A DNA stretch of 64,000 bases from Heloderma charlesbogerti (GCA_026122225.1 JANEZZ010001955.1:434001-498000), one strand, 5' to 3'. Shown: positions 21,865 through 33,998, numbered from the stretch's first letter. Program-made: numbers and translations. The notes: generated by a model not told the origin, from the sequence alone.

Positions 21865-21918
21865 AAGAGAGCTTCGGCTATTGGGCGGTATAGAAATGAA
21901 ATAAATAAATAAATAATA
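21865..21918 (+). mobile_element. L2 LINE 3' tail
   Basis: The sequence gagagcttcggctattgggc, then ggtatagaaatg and (AAAT)n, is the canonical reptile L2 terminus. It is heavily 5' truncated. Confidence 0.8.
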
Positions 21919-21936
21919 GGATTACAGTTGGGAAAT

Positions 21937-22250
21937 GTCAGCACAAGTGTGCTGCAGTAGCAGGGGAAAGGGCAAATTCTGTGTTAGGAAATGGATAAAA
22001 GAATAAACCCGCGTGGGTCAGAATGTCATGATATAGATTCATGTGGTGCCCACATTTAGAATAGCGTATGTAGTTCTGGGTGCCCCATCTCAAAAAAGGA
22101 TTGCAGGTGCTGGAAAAGACACAGAAAAGCGCAGCTATATAATCAAGGGTTTGAAGCACCTTTTCTACAAAGTAAAGCTAAAGAGATTGGGGCTTTCTAG
22201 TTTAGGACTTCTCTCCAATAGGTGGGGGTGAACATATCCAAAAGATAATG
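21937..22250 (+). pseudogene. CR1 LINE 3' ORF2/UTR fragment
   Basis: The text tagttctgggtgccccatct, ggtgctggaaaagacacaga, gaagcaccttttctacaaag and ttggggctttctagtttagg follows the CR1 region between RT and the 3' end. Frames are broken. Confidence 0.75.
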
Positions 22251-22990
22251 GGGGAATGGGCAGCTGGAGAGGGTGTTGGTGTAGTGTATTGGCCCTTCTG
22301 GCTTGCCATACCAGGAAATGCCTGAGTCAGCTCTGAAGCACTCTGCTTTCAGTTTCCTGTTCAGCCTTTCCTGCAGCACTCTGCTGCAGGGCTGTTCTCA
22401 GTAAACATTTGCATCTTCTGTGTGGCCTTCTTTCCTAAATGATTTTACTGGTGATGAAGTTGGGATACTTCTGAGCTACACCATGTCTTTTCTCATGGAC
22501 TAGGCAGGGAGAGCACAGTCCTGCTGAAGCCCACATTAAACTTTTACCTGAAGCTTTGTGGGAGACACTGAAAACCACTCCAGACCAGTGTGCACAGTGT
22601 GTGGAATATGGCTACCCGAGAGCATATTGAAGAATTCAACCGTGCATTCCCCAGCAAATGGGAAAGTTATTCAGCCAGGCTAGAGTTTTAATTGGCAGCA
22701 AATGATATAAAAATCCAAAGAAGACGTGGCTGTATTCAGTGTCTGTGGGGCAGACACTTTGGACTTCACCCAGGCCCTCCTCATACCCACACAACTTGCT
22801 AATACACCTTCTGAGGATATCTTGGCTTTCTTACAATGACATTTCTCCCCCAAACCATCTGAAACAGCACAATGTACTTCTTTCTATAAATGTAACCAGG
22901 GCCCAACAGAAAGTATTTCATTGTATATTGCTGAGCTTAGACATTTGGCACAGCATTGCAATTTTCCTAATTTGAAGGAGATGTGGAGTG
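22251..22990. other. no gene seen
   Basis: No repeat or coding signal recognised. Confidence 0.35.
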
Positions 22991-23387
22991 TAGTAGGGAT
23001 CAGCGAATAAGAGATGTTCATGTTCACCCAGATTCTTCAAGCATCAACATGATGCTCGTGTCTCCTTCAATTTCCATGAGCTCTTGTGAGTACTGTTCAA
23101 TTTGTGCAAATGGGGAAACTGTGCAAATCAAATGAGATTGAATGGGGAAATCGCACAAAAATTTGAGTATTTTTCACAGTTGTGCAATTTTGTGCATTTT
23201 TTAAAACTGTACAAGTTCAAACTGCTTTTTCTCTGAAATTTGTACAATTTACACACGTGAGCACATATCTGAGAATTCACAAACATGTTCGGAGAAAACA
23301 TTGGCCTGCTCACACTCACATTCAAAGTTGCAAACAAGGCATGCTTGACTGTTTTGTGAGCGCAAACAAAATTCTCATACACCTCTA
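22991..23387. mobile_element. AT-rich hAT element (about 397 bp)
   Basis: The left tip is TAGTAGGGATC and the right tip CACCTCTA. The flanks gtggagtg (22983-22990) and gcggagtg (23388-23395) agree at 7 of 8. The interior (gcgcaaacaaaattctcata, with ttgtgcaa blocks) matches the elements at 14004 and 37653. Confidence 0.7.
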
Positions 23388-23395
23388 GCGGAGTG

Positions 23396-25744
23396 ATCAC
23401 CTGGTTTGTTACCTGTATGATGAAGCCCTGCAAAAGGGCCTGTTTGCAAAAAAAAATTAAAAAAAGAAAAGCTCACATTCCTAGAGGCACCTACAATGTG
23501 CACTTGGAGTGAAAGCCAACTTGCTCAGAAATCAAGCTGTTTAGCAGTCCTCATCTGCAACTATAAAATATCCATAGGATTCAGAAAACAGTTTCCCAGT
23601 AGATGCTGCAGGGGCTCTGAGATCCAGGCAAGCTTCCCTAGCACAGTGTAAGAGCTGTGGCGGATCCCATGAATGACATACCTGCTGTTTCAGAGAGGCA
23701 TAGTGCTGATATTGTCAGAAGGAAGGGCATATTGAGCAAATGTGCCAAGCCAGGAGGGCCAATACACTACAGTAGGTCTCTTGTATGAAGTCAGAGATGG
23801 GGAGTGGGGAGGATCTATATTTGGATGTAAATGTGCTTAGAAAACTCTGTGCACTATTCACTCCAGCTAGCACAGTCAATCACTTTTTATGAGCTGTAAA
23901 AAATTTCACCCAACTTATTAGGAGGAAAATAATAAACACTTCATAATTTCTCCATTTTTCACAAGTAGAGAGTAGGAAAAGAGAAAGGCACTTGCAGGTT
24001 CTTTACACATGCCACCCAAAATGTTCATTCGATAGCCTTCTGGTCATTTTTTTCTCAATAAAACACTATTTATTTCCATTGCTGACAACTCTTTGAAAAG
24101 TTGTATGCCTCCTGCACAGTGTTGTATTATGGACGATGTATTAGAAGCCATATATCTAGTCTGCCTTCTTCCTGGGCACCTAATAACTATGCCTGAGCTC
24201 CATAAAGAAAAGGCCAGTGACAGGTTTATTCGTCTTTTTATTTCCTTGTTGTGCACAACTCCCTTCTGAAAATGGCTTCTTTCCACTTTAGTCTCTTTTT
24301 GCCTTGTCTGATTTGTAAATGTCTAATAAATTCCAGTTGCACAGGGGGGATTCAAGGGTGCAGCTCATCTGCTTTTCCCTCAAAACGAGTGCAGAGTGGA
24401 ATATTGCATGCATAAGAGCGTCTTATATTTCAGAGATGGAGGGAGCAAGCCTATGTCCACTAGACAGTGTCTGGGGGACATAGGATTTTTTGGTTTCCTG
24501 GCTCCAAGCTCAAAGACAGGGCTTCAAGCTCAGAGCCAGGAAACCACACTCCTCTCCCCCTCCCCCCGTAGCCAGCATGGAGACAACCACGCCGGCTGCC
24601 TCTCCATGCTCGTAAAATGGAGTGCAGAGACGGGGAGAAGCAGATGTTCCCAGGGGAGGGGAGGAGACCAGGTGGCAGTCCCACGATCTTTCCTATGGCT
24701 GTCCCAGCCTCCTTCCCTCCCCCTCCCCCTCCCTGAAGCCTCCACTAAATGAGCCAAATCGCCCCATTGGATTGTGCCCTCAGAAATGTCTTCAAACTTT
24801 GGCAGGGTGATATAGATGTCAGGAATGCCCCTGTTGCCTTCTGAAATCCTCAAGTAGCCAGAATCAACATGCAGACAAAAGGGCTCTTTTCCAAGGCTTT
24901 ATTTCCATTCAACCTAATGATGCTTACAGATGCTAATTGCCTGAGACTGAGCGGAAAACTCAAAGGATCAGCCTACCAGGGGACTCTAAACATTAGGAAC
25001 GTCAGTTGGTCTCCATTTGGAGAAAAGCATGGCAACTCTCCGAACTTAAGGAGTAGGAGGGGAGAGTCCCCCCCTTTCCCGTGGGTCATCAGGGCATGGC
25101 TGTTGTCATCACACCAAGCAGGCTGAGCGCCTCCTCTCAGCGCCTGCAACCTCTTGCTTGTCTTTGCGCCTGTGCCTCGCGTCTTAGAAGCTCAAGTTGT
25201 CCCTCCTTCTCCATGCCAGGGTCACTGTCGCTCCCAGGAATGTGAGCAGGGGGGAGCTCTCCCTCCAGCTGCGCCTCTGAAAAATGACCAGGTTCCTCTC
25301 CCACGGATTGTATCTCTTCCTCAGAATCAGAGCTGCTTTGGGACTCTATGGGCTCAGATCCAACCCTGACAGTAGAAAAGTAAGAGGAAGGGGATTGATG
25401 TCTTACAGGTCAAATGGAGGTAATGTTTGCCAGAACAACAGCAGCAACCATGCTAATACCATCACTGGTACTGAATTATGTTCCCATCTCCGCTGGGCCA
25501 CAGGCAAGTATGGAGCAAGAGCCTGGAACTGGAAGCCAGGAATCATGAGCCTGGAGTCCAAAGCCAAGGAGCCAGACAAGTACATAGCATTGGTAACCAG
25601 GCAAAGTTCTAGCATGACCTGGGCAGAATCACTCAAGAAGAGTCTAGGAATTTTGATGGCTCACTGTACGGGGCAGGCTCTTGCTCCAGCAACCCCTCCC
25701 ATTCTTCCTCCCAATTTAGCTTACTGAATCAAATAAATACCTCC
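23396..25744. other. no gene seen
   Basis: About 2.3 kb without a recognised repeat family. Region 24440-24850 is GC-rich and pyrimidine/purine skewed with C/T runs, and its ORFs are not protein-like. Nothing supports an exon. Confidence 0.35.
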
Positions 25745-26145
25745 TTGTTGTTGTTGTTCAGTCGTTCAGTCGTGTCCGACTCTTCGTGACCCCATGGACC
25801 ATAGCACGCCAGGCCTTCCTGTCCTGCGCTCTCTCCCGGAGTGTGCTCAAGTTCATATTCATTGCATCGGTGATGCTATCTAGCCATCTTATCCTCTGTC
25901 ATCCCCTTCTCCTTTTGCCTTCAGTCTTTCCCAGTATCAGGGTCTTTTCCAGAGAGTTTTCTCTTTGCATTAGGTGGCCAAAATATTTGAGCTTCAGCTT
26001 CAGTATCTGTCCTTCCAATTAGCAGTCAGGGTTGATTTCCTTTAGGATTGACTGATTTGACCTCCTTGCAGTCCAGGGGACTCGTAAGAGTCTTCTCCAG
26101 CACCACAGTTCGAGGGCATCAATTCTTCGGCGCTCAGCCTACCCC
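25745..26145 (-). pseudogene. BovB (RTE) LINE 3' end
   Basis: The inverted sequence contains gagtcggacacgactgaacg and (CAA)n at the terminus, then ccatggggtcacgaagagtc, ggccacctaatgcaaagaga, agcttcagctgaagc-like text and gccgaagaattgatgccctc. This is the conserved C-terminal ORF2 and tail of BovB. It is a 5'-truncated copy. The terminus shares the gagtcggacacg motif with the Sauria SINE tail at 4904-4919. Confidence 0.88.
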
Positions 26146-27214
26146 CCACTTAAATCTGCATTTCAGACTCTCCTTGATGTAAGGATTTCATTATAGGTGT
26201 GATCCTGCCAAAGTCAAGCTTTTAAGTCCTATTGATTTCATTGGAAGAGGTAAGCAGGTGCTTAACCCACCGACCCACCCCTCCACCGTCTCCAAATTTA
26301 TTCATGATAGTGTAAATGTATTTAACTTTGGCTGGCGTTTGGCTGTTCTGCAGCATAACTGCTGAAGTTTTCCTTGTCATATAGTTCTAACGCTTTCATG
26401 ATTTTGCATCCATATTGCCACATTTCTACAGTCATTGGCCAGGCTGGTGACAATGGTAGGCATGACTGGACACCTGCCAAGGGCCTGCATACCAGCAGGG
26501 GCCCACTAACAAGAGCCCACTGGAGTTGCTCCAGTAGATGCCGTTGCCTACTTGCTCACTGGTTCTCCACCTGTCATCAAGGAACAAGTGGTAGCAATGT
26601 TGAGAAAGCAGATGAGGAGCAACGGAAGATAGTGACAATGGCATTGAGAAGGTATAGACTCACTGAGGGAGGGTGCCCATTGAGGATGTCTTGCCCAAGA
26701 GTCCTCAAATGCCTGGAACTGGCACTGATCATTGGGAACTAGAATTACACTTCACCTTTTCCTCCATACATATGTATTGAAGGATAGATTCTCAAGTGCA
26801 CTTGTAGATGGGCTATTTCATAGGAACAATAAGGTGTGTTGTGATGTCTATTACATATGTTGCTCTTTCTGGGCCTTATCAGAGCTTATTGGTCAGGTGC
26901 ATGTTATCTTTGATTGTACAACCCTCAGTCACTACTGCCTCTGCAAAAAAGAGTGCCCCTTCATCTGCAATCTGAGGTGGTACGGTCCATGATGCCACCT
27001 CAGAACTGTACCACCTCATTCCACTGCTCGTGTACACCAGGCCTTTAATTACAGTGGTGATGCTTTTCCTTTCATTGCTGGTGAGAGCACTTAAGCTATG
27101 TGGCCAGTTGTCTGTTCCTTGACAAGAGACCCACAATAGGGCTTCATCTGCTTGAATGTGGTCCTTAAGGCTCTTAAGGGAATACCCCTGAAGAATCTGA
27201 AAATGTATTGTATG
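26146..27214. other. no gene seen
   Basis: At 26185-26270 there is a weak GCAATCC-type MITE-like stretch. The rest shows no recognised repeat or exon. Confidence 0.35.
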
Positions 27215-27285
27215 TAGGGGTGCACGAAAGCCACTTACCTGGTCTTGCAGCTTGTTCGCGGTGGGGGGGGAGGCGCTTCGCTGCT

Positions 27286-27413
27286 CCCCCCGAAGTTCAG
27301 GCCGGGGGGGAGGCTTCCCGCCTCGCCCGGCCGAAATTCAGGCCGGGGGGGAGGCTTCCCGCCTCGCCCGGCCGAAATTCAGGCCAGGGAGGAGGCGCCT
27401 CGCCTCGCCCGGC
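27286..27413 (+). repeat. 41-bp tandem repeat, three units
   Basis: Units contain ttcaggccggggggg, then aggcttcccgcctcgcccgg. A second three-unit array of the same repeat lies at about 27495-27614 in the nested copy. Other family members carry one or two units. Confidence 0.8.
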
Positions 27414-28385
27414 TAGGGGTGGACGAAAGTCACTTACCTGTCCTCGAAGATTTCCCGCGGTGGGGGGGAGGCGCTTCGTTGCTCCCCCTGCGAAGTTCAG
27501 GCCGGGGGGGGAGGCTTCCCGCCTCACCCAGCCGAAATTCAGGCCGGGGGGGAGGCTTCCCGCCTCGCCCGGCCGAAATTCAGGCCGGGGAGGAGGCGCC
27601 TCACCTCGCCCGACCGCGAACTAAACAGTTAAAAAAAAACAACCGCCCCCGTGATAGGCTACGTAACGATTAACGTAGCCTATCACGGCTAGATCTGCAA
27701 AGTCAGCCATAATAGGCTACGTAAATCGCCACGTAGCCTATCATGGGTGACTTTAAAAAAAAAAAAAGTCCGTACGCAAATGGCGGCCCCCATAGGGAGC
27801 CGCCATTGGCATTCCTTATTTGGTCGCTGTAGTCTATGTAAATGTTTACGTAGACTACAGCGAAAATAAGGGCAACGCAAATAGCGTGCCCTTATTTTCG
27901 CCGTAGTCTACGTAAACATTTACGTAGACTACAGCGACCAAATAAGGAACGGGAATGGCGGCTCCCTATGGGGGCCGCCATTATCCGTACGTGCTTTTTT
28001 TTTTTTTTTAAGTCACCCGTGATAGGCTAAGTGACGATTTACGTAGCCTATCACGGCTGACTTTGCAAATCTAGCCGTGATAGGCTACGTTAATCGTCAC
28101 GTAGCCTATCATGGGGGCGTTTTTGTTTTTGTTTCTTTTATTGCAATGGCGGCGGCGGCAGCCTGTCGAAAGATCGGCTGCCGCCTCCACCCCTGACGAA
28201 GACCCGCCGAACCGCCGGCCGGACCTGCCGCCGGGAGGGACATTCGGCAAAGGTAAGTCCCGTCCCGGGGGAGGGGTGCGGGGTGCGGGGGGGCGGAGAA
28301 TTTCTCCCTGAAACTTGTTCAGGGGGCCGAACACGTTGGCGCTTGGCCCCCCGAAGTTTCAGGGAGAAATTCTCCGCCATCCCTA
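27414..28385 (+). mobile_element. nested main-family hAT element (972 bp, TSD cgcccggc)
   Basis: Perfect 8-mers cgcccggc (27406-27413 and 28386-28393) flank TAGGGGTG...CATCCCTA, showing insertion into the older relative. The donors are ACTTACCT at 27432-27439 and AGGTAAGT at 28251-28258. The core forms two inverted arms, about 27640-27880 and 27890-28120. Each arm contains shorter palindromes: 27646-27690, 27706-27750, 27827-27862, 27903-27937, 28015-28057 and 28074-28115. An ATGGCGGCGGCGGC segment starts at 28146, with an in-frame TGA before the donor. Confidence 0.92.
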
Positions 28386-29091
28386 CGCCCGGCCGCGAAA
28401 TAAAATGTTAAAAAAAAATGCCCCCGTGATAGGCTACGTAATGATTAACGTAGCCTATCACAGCTAGATCTGCAAAGTCAGCCGTGATAGGCTACGTTAA
28501 TCGTCACGTAGCCTATCACGGGTGACTTAAAAAAAAAAAAAAAGCGCGTATGCAAATGGCGGGCCCCATAGGGAGCCGCCATTCGCGTTCCTTATTTGGT
28601 CGCTGTAGTCTACATAAATCTTTACGTAGACTACGGCGAAAATAAGGGCAACACAAATGGCAGCTCCCTATGGGGGCCGCCATTAGCCGTACGCGCTTTT
28701 TTTTTTTTTTTAAGTCACCTGTGATAGGCTACGTGACGATTTACGTAGCCTATCATGGCTGACTTTGCAAATCTAGCTGTGATAGGCTACGTTAATCATC
28801 ACGTAGCCTATCACGGGGGCGTTTTGTTTTTTTTTACTTTTATTGGAATGGCGGCGGCGGCGGCAGCCGGTCAAAAGACCGGCTGCCGCCTCTGCCCCTG
28901 TCAAAGACCTGACGAACCGCCGCCGGGACCCGCCGCCGGGAGGGACATACGGGAAAGGTAAGTCCCGTCCCGGGGGCGGGGGCGGGGGGCAGGGGGGTGC
29001 GGAGAATTTCTCCCCGAAACTACTTCGGGGGGCCGAACACGTTGGCACTCGGCACCCCGAAGTTTCGGGGAGAAATTCTCCCCCATCCCTA

Positions 29092-29851
29092 ATTCCAGCT
29101 CAACACGAAGAAATGTATACACCTGGGTGGAGTGTCATTCAAACCCTTTCTGAACTTTTGCAGATGAATTATGTTCTGCAACTGAGTCTTTGCACTTTCT
29201 AAATAGAACGTTGATTTCAGTTCAACTCTAGAATCACAAATACTGCTTTTTTTAAAAAAAGAATTTGATATTTTAACAGCTTTGATCTCTGACTGTAAAT
29301 TAAATTAAATTAATTTCTGTAGACTGTCAAAGTTGCCTTCTTTGTCATGGAGTCTCCCCCTGCCTCAGCCTGTCATTCTAGTGATGACAGAGAATATAAA
29401 AGACACCTAGAAAACAATCCTATGCATGTTGAGACAGGAAAAAGTCCTACAACTCCCAGCATTCCCCAGCAGGCATGGCTGGCTGGAGAACGCTGGGAGT
29501 TACAGGCCTTAATTTCCTAAACATGCATCAGATTGCTTGTAAATGCAGGATTGCACCTAATTTAAATGCAACAGGTTTTTCTTCTAGCACACACACACAA
29601 AAGAGTGATTCAACATTAACCAATTTTCTGAAGGCTTCAAACATCCAAAGCTATCCTTTCCATACCTAAGTTTCCTTGCTGTCTGAACACTTGTCGAATA
29701 ATTCGCAAAACCTGCATGGATATAGATATCTGCCACCATGTCACCCCTCACAGTGAAAAGGAGTAGGGATTCACTCTCAGATCTCCAAATGTTCCCATAG
29801 ACACTGCCAATGTGTAATTTTAATAAGTGCATGTATTGACCTATTCTGCAT
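29092..29851. mobile_element. unassigned, with palindromic MITE near 29410-29560
   Basis: The unit runs from acaatcctatgcatgttgag to aaacatgcatcagattgctt, with caactcccagcattcc and aacgctgggagtt as inner arms. The rest of the stretch shows nothing recognised. Confidence 0.5.
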
Positions 29852-30000
29852 GCTATTCACCAGGGGTTGGCAGAAGGTAGATCTCCAGATGCTTTGGACT
29901 TCAACTCCCAAAAGCCCCTGCCAGCATGGCCAATGCTTAGGAATGCCGGGAGTTAAAGTCCAAAGTATCTGGAGATCTACTTTCTGCCCGCCTCTGCTAT
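29852..30000. mobile_element. hAT-type MITE, CAGGGG ends (about 136 bp core)
   Basis: Arms CAGGGGTTGGCAGAAGGTAG and its counterpart ctactttctgcccgcctctg are inverted, with long inner arms (tctccagatgctttggac versus gtccaaagtatctggaga). The flanks ctattcac and ctatacaa match at 6 of 8. This is an abundant squamate palindromic element type. Confidence 0.75.
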
Positions 30001-30002
30001 AC

Positions 30003-30324
30003 AACAGGAGTATCAAACCTCTTTCAGGAGCAAATTCAATTTTGGAGAAGCTCCTGGGGTCTGCATTCCAGTGGTGGGCCAGGCAACACCAAAAATACCA
30101 GCATATTTTTGCTTGAAGCTCTTAGTGCCTGTAACCAAGCCTTAGGAGAGGCATTTTAACCTTTTAGAATGGGAAAAACCCTGTGCAAAAGCTGGGAAAC
30201 CACCACATGACTGGTAGTAGGGCCAGACGAAGGGGCATGGCTTTCTGGGGAGCCCCACAGGGCCAGATTGGGACCTCAGGTGGCCTGGATTTGGCCCATG
30301 GCCCTCAGGTTCAACACCCCTGTG
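30003..30324. mobile_element. second CAGGGG-type MITE, diverged
   Basis: The left end CAGGAGTATCAAACC and right end AGGTTCAACACCCCTG are inverted. The flanks match weakly (5 of 8). The middle is not strongly palindromic. Confidence 0.5.
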
Positions 30325-31617
30325 ATACACCCGCTGATATGCATGACACTGCAAAGCACGAGCCCATCAGCTTTCCCACACCTGCATTCATGCTCCATTG
30401 TACATGCAGAACACATTGCAACTTATTTTTCTGTCTCCATCTCCCTTTCTTCCTCATTTATAAATGAATACAGAGATCTCACCTATGCACAGTCTCACTT
30501 TCCTGCTTACAGAAGAATGTGAACGGCTTATTGCAGTCTAACAAGTGGGTTCTGAGATGGAGAGACAATGGGAACTCATGAATCGTGATGTAGTAGCAGC
30601 CTCTTGAATACCATATAAGATTTTATTCGTAGATCCTATCTCATTTCAGGGCATTTCCCCTTTACACTATTTCCTTTTTAGCTCTCATGCAGATAGGAAG
30701 CACTCATTTAAATTGCAGTCAGAAGGTGATGACTGCTTTAATGGAAAAAGCTCTTAATGAGCTAGTTCATTCTACTGGGATGGGATGCCATGTGCTAGTT
30801 CACCAGAACTGTTGAAAGGTCTGGTAGCAGCAGTCCACTCTTATTATTGTTAAAGTGTCTTCCAGCTTTCCAGCACAGGCAGGGCAAGTACAACTCTTGC
30901 TGGTTCTGCCAGGGGGAATTTTCCTTTTAACTCTCCTGGGAGAACTGGTGTCTGCTACTGTCTGAGCAGCCACCTTTGACCGATACAAGCTGCGAAGCAG
31001 GTGACTTGTTAGAGGTGGAGGGAATGTGTTCAAGTTACAATCACTCATGAGGCTACCGGGTCATTGCTTCTCATTTACAAAAAAATAAAATAAGCGACCC
31101 ATACTCCCAAGCTGCATTCAGTAGTGCAGGCTAGATTGTGAATAATGGGCTTTCGTCTCTTGCCATGATTGTCAAAGTTTTGTCCCAGTTGGTGTTTACA
31201 CACATCCCAGGCAGGCAGTTGACAGAAGCCATGTTTATCTCATGGGAATTTATTGGGAAATCATCCCACGTTCCAGTGAAACCACGCGTTTATTCATTTA
31301 TTCAAAAAAATATCCTGACATATTTAAAATATGTAAGGTGGCTTAGAGCACAGTCCTATGAGACTGCCACTCAATAGATAGAGGGTTCCAAAATTGGAGC
31401 CCCCTGTCTATCTGAAGTTGGAGCCAGGCAGCCAGAAGAAAGATGGAGGCAAAACCACCTCCTTTCCTTTACATCGACAGCTAGGCAAGCCTCTCTAACT
31501 GACTTACCTCTTGGTGGATAGGATGGGCAATGGAGAGTTTTAGGATCCTCCAGATCCTGGCCTCTCCTCCTCCCTCCACTCCCAGCCCACCAGCACACAC
31601 CCTTTTTCTCCCTCTCT
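30325..31617. other. no gene seen
   Basis: No repeat family or exon recognised. Confidence 0.35.
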
Positions 31618-32703
31618 GGGGCTGTTCACACAACATGCTAACCCACAGCCAGTGGGTGAGTGTGGGTTGTTATTGAATGGTGGGTTGTTTGTTAAACTGT
31701 GGTCTAGTGTGTTGTCTGAACCAAAGACATTTTTTCACAGGGTGGCTTGTTAATCACCATGAACAACCCAACAACAAACCATGAGTTCTCAAGGTGGCTT
31801 GTTTGAGAAAAATAGGCCACACTGCCAATTTTTAACAAGCCACCTTGCAGTAAATGTCCTGGGCTGAGACAACAGGCTAACCCATGGTTCAACAAACAAC
31901 CCATGGTTAGGGGTGGACAGACTCACCTATGCCCAGCTTCATCAGCTGCTCAACAAGTTGCCACCATCACTCACCTTGCAGTGCTGTGCAAGCTTCTTGG
32001 TGGCTCAGCGAGCAGTCGACAGGCTGCCCTTGTTGCAAGCTGCCACCATTTTTGCACAAAATGGTGGCCACCAGAGTCCCTGTTGCTGCACATGAACCAC
32101 TCACCACCTCCTCCTTCTTGCAAGGAGGAGAGGACAACAAGTGGTTGGCATGCAGCAATGAGGACTTCTGCCCCCACCAGCTCTGAAGCCCTCGTGGTCT
32201 TCTTCTTCCTTGCAAGGAAGAAGACCACGAAAGCTTGACAACTGGTGGACGCAGGAGTCCCCATCATCACATGCCAACTGCTCATCCTCTCCTCCTTGCA
32301 AAGAGTGGTGATAGGGGCTTCTGCCCCCACCAGCTCTGAAGCCCTCTCAGTCTCCTTCCTTGCAAGGAAGGAGAAAAGAGGGCTTGCAAGGAGGAGAGTG
32401 GCGAGTGGTTGGTGCATGGCGATGGGGACTCTGGTAGCTGCCATGGCTCAAAACAAGGGCAGGCTGCTACCAGCCACTCGCTGAGCCCTGGGGTGCTTGT
32501 CAACCAGATCCGCAAGTGGCCCGTGGCTCAGCGAGTGGTCCATAAGTGCTCCACAGCTCAGTGACTGGAGTCTAGGGGGGCAGACATGGGGGAGTCCACC
32601 AGACTCCTGGACCCAGGTGGATGCTCATGACATCCTTACCCATGATTCAACAACAGCCCACACTCAACCACTGAGTCTGAGTTAATGTGTTGTGTGAACC
32701 AAG
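31618..32703. mobile_element. MITE with ~70-bp inverted ends, split by a hAT
   Basis: The left end ggctgttcacacaacatgct and right end taatgtgttgtgtgaacc are inverted, and the match continues through gtgtgggttgttattgaat versus attcaacaacagcccacac. Inner arms around 31770-31850 (caaggtggcttgtttgaga, ttaacaagccaccttg) also pair. The second half is separated from the first by the hAT at 31908-32638. Confidence 0.75.
31908..32638. mobile_element. hAT foldback element, second type (731 bp)
   Basis: The tips are TAGGGGTGG and CATCCTTA. The flanks cccatggt (31900-31907) and cccatgat (32639-32646) match at 7 of 8. The left end carries ACTCACCT at 31921-31928, an outward AGGTGAGT donor on the minus strand. 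The interior has repeated cttgcaaggaggagag blocks in both orientations (32106-32130, 32205-32225, 32360-32395). The overlapping ORFs on both strands are repeat artefacts. Confidence 0.8.
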
Positions 32704-33590
32704 TCTCTGACTTCTGTTATGAGGCCACAGTTGCAACCGCAAAAGAGAAGCCTTCCATGGTGGCTGGGAAGATCCATGATTGTATCTCCTCCTCCATGGT
32801 CATAGATCTGTCTGCAGCCATGGAGGAGGAGATCTGCATCATCCTATGGCTTTGCTCACTTATCCCTAGATATAAGGCAGCTTTCTACATTCATATAGGC
32901 TGAACCAATGAACTGAATGGATTTTCTTTCAGTCTGAAAACACTGGCTTCTCAATGGACAAAGAATGCTTACTGGAGTGGGCTAGAATAATTCTACAGAA
33001 TTATGTAGAGGACTATAGACATGCCTGCCTCTATAGGGGCTCAGTCTTTGTCTTTTTGAATGCCTTATTGAGAAGGGCAGGCCAGCAGAAATTATTTCCT
33101 GTCTTTGGCATTGCGGTGAGAGAAGCGGTTCTTTTTCCCAAGTTATGCCCCAAAGGTTTTCCAGATGATACATGCAACTACCTCAGATCAAAGATCCATT
33201 TTTGCAAGTATAGAAACATTTGTGAGGATAGAGAACTAGTCTAGGACATAACCTTAATCTGAGAGGTGGCAATAGCAATACTTGACAGTTTAGGGGAAAC
33301 ATGACAATTTCTCATAATGTGTTTGACATTGCAGGCAAAGCTGCACCCCCTTTTTGATACCCTCTTCACTGCCTCTCATCCACATCTGACCGTAATTTCC
33401 ACCTAATCTAATGAAACTAGCTTGCTGTCATGGGAGCAAGGAAAGAAGGCAATAAAATGAAATTTTGAAGGGAGTTCTATTGCCAAGATTTGCCAAGCCT
33501 GGCTAGGTATTCCCACAATCATAATTGCAAGAAGTCACTAAAAGGTCAGAGACATAGCCTGGAACTGAAGGAAACAACACAGGAGATGAA
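32704..33590. other. no gene seen
   Basis: A short inverted pair occurs near 32753-32830 (ttccatggtggctg, cagccatggagg). No repeat family or exon was recognised. Confidence 0.4.
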
Positions 33591-33998
33591 TAGGGATGGG
33601 TGAACTCACCTCATCCTGCTTCACACAACACTCACCAGACCCCTGCTGGCCGCCTGACCCTGATCACTACATGTGGTGGGTGAACAACGAGCGGCATGCA
33701 GCCTCCTGCTCCCTCACCGAGCACCATTTTGCTTAAATAGATCATTTACACCTGTAATTTTGTGTAAATGGGCTCTTTACAGCCACCATTGTTGCAAAAT
33801 TGGCCTTTCTGTAAAAAGTGAGCCACCATTTTTATGCAAAATGGCAGCTCAGTGAGGGATCAGGGATCCCCGCACTTGCCAGACTCGGCACACACCAAGT
33901 CAGTCAAGTGCAAAGATCTATGGACTGGCGTCTTGGGGGCCCAGCTAGTGAGAAATTGCTGAGCTTCAAACCCCAACCTGATGCTCACAACATCCCCA
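33591..33998. mobile_element. hAT foldback element, second type (408 bp, TSD gagatgaa)
   Basis: Perfect 8-mers gagatgaa (33583-33590 and 33999-34006) flank TAGGGATG and CATCCCCA. An outward donor-like ACTCACCT lies at 33604-33611. The interior has paired attttgc/gcaaaat segments around 33725-33845. Confidence 0.88.

Larger units (their letters stand above)
27215..29091 (+). mobile_element. main-family hAT element split by a nested copy
   Basis: The tips are TAGGGGTG (27215) and CATCCCTA (29084-29091). The short end on the left has donor ACTTACCT at 27233-27240. The hairpin end on the right has AGGTAAGT at 28956-28963. The element proper is 27215-27413 plus 28386-29091. Three 41-bp GC-rich tandem units sit near the left end. 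Palindromes lie at 28424-28465, 28481-28523, 28718-28760 and 28777-28818. The flanks attgtatg and attccagc match at only 4 of 8, so no clear TSD. Confidence 0.8.

Noticed and set aside
24396..24853. Overlapping ORFs on both strands in GC-rich sequence
   Set aside because: Both strands stay open because of composition. No domain, splice signals or periodicity that I can point to.
27245..27673. Two overlapping GC-rich ORFs with repeated PGGRLPASP-like units
   Set aside because: They are frames of the 41-bp minisatellite crossing an element boundary.
28424..28818. Regularly spaced ~40-bp palindromic repeats that could suggest a CRISPR array
   Set aside because: The spacers are themselves repeats shared among dispersed copies. 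The units lie inside a TSD-flanked hAT element, and the genome is vertebrate.
32101..32484. Several 60-157 residue ORFs on both strands
   Set aside because: They arise from repeated cttgcaaggaggagag blocks inside the hAT at 31908-32638.
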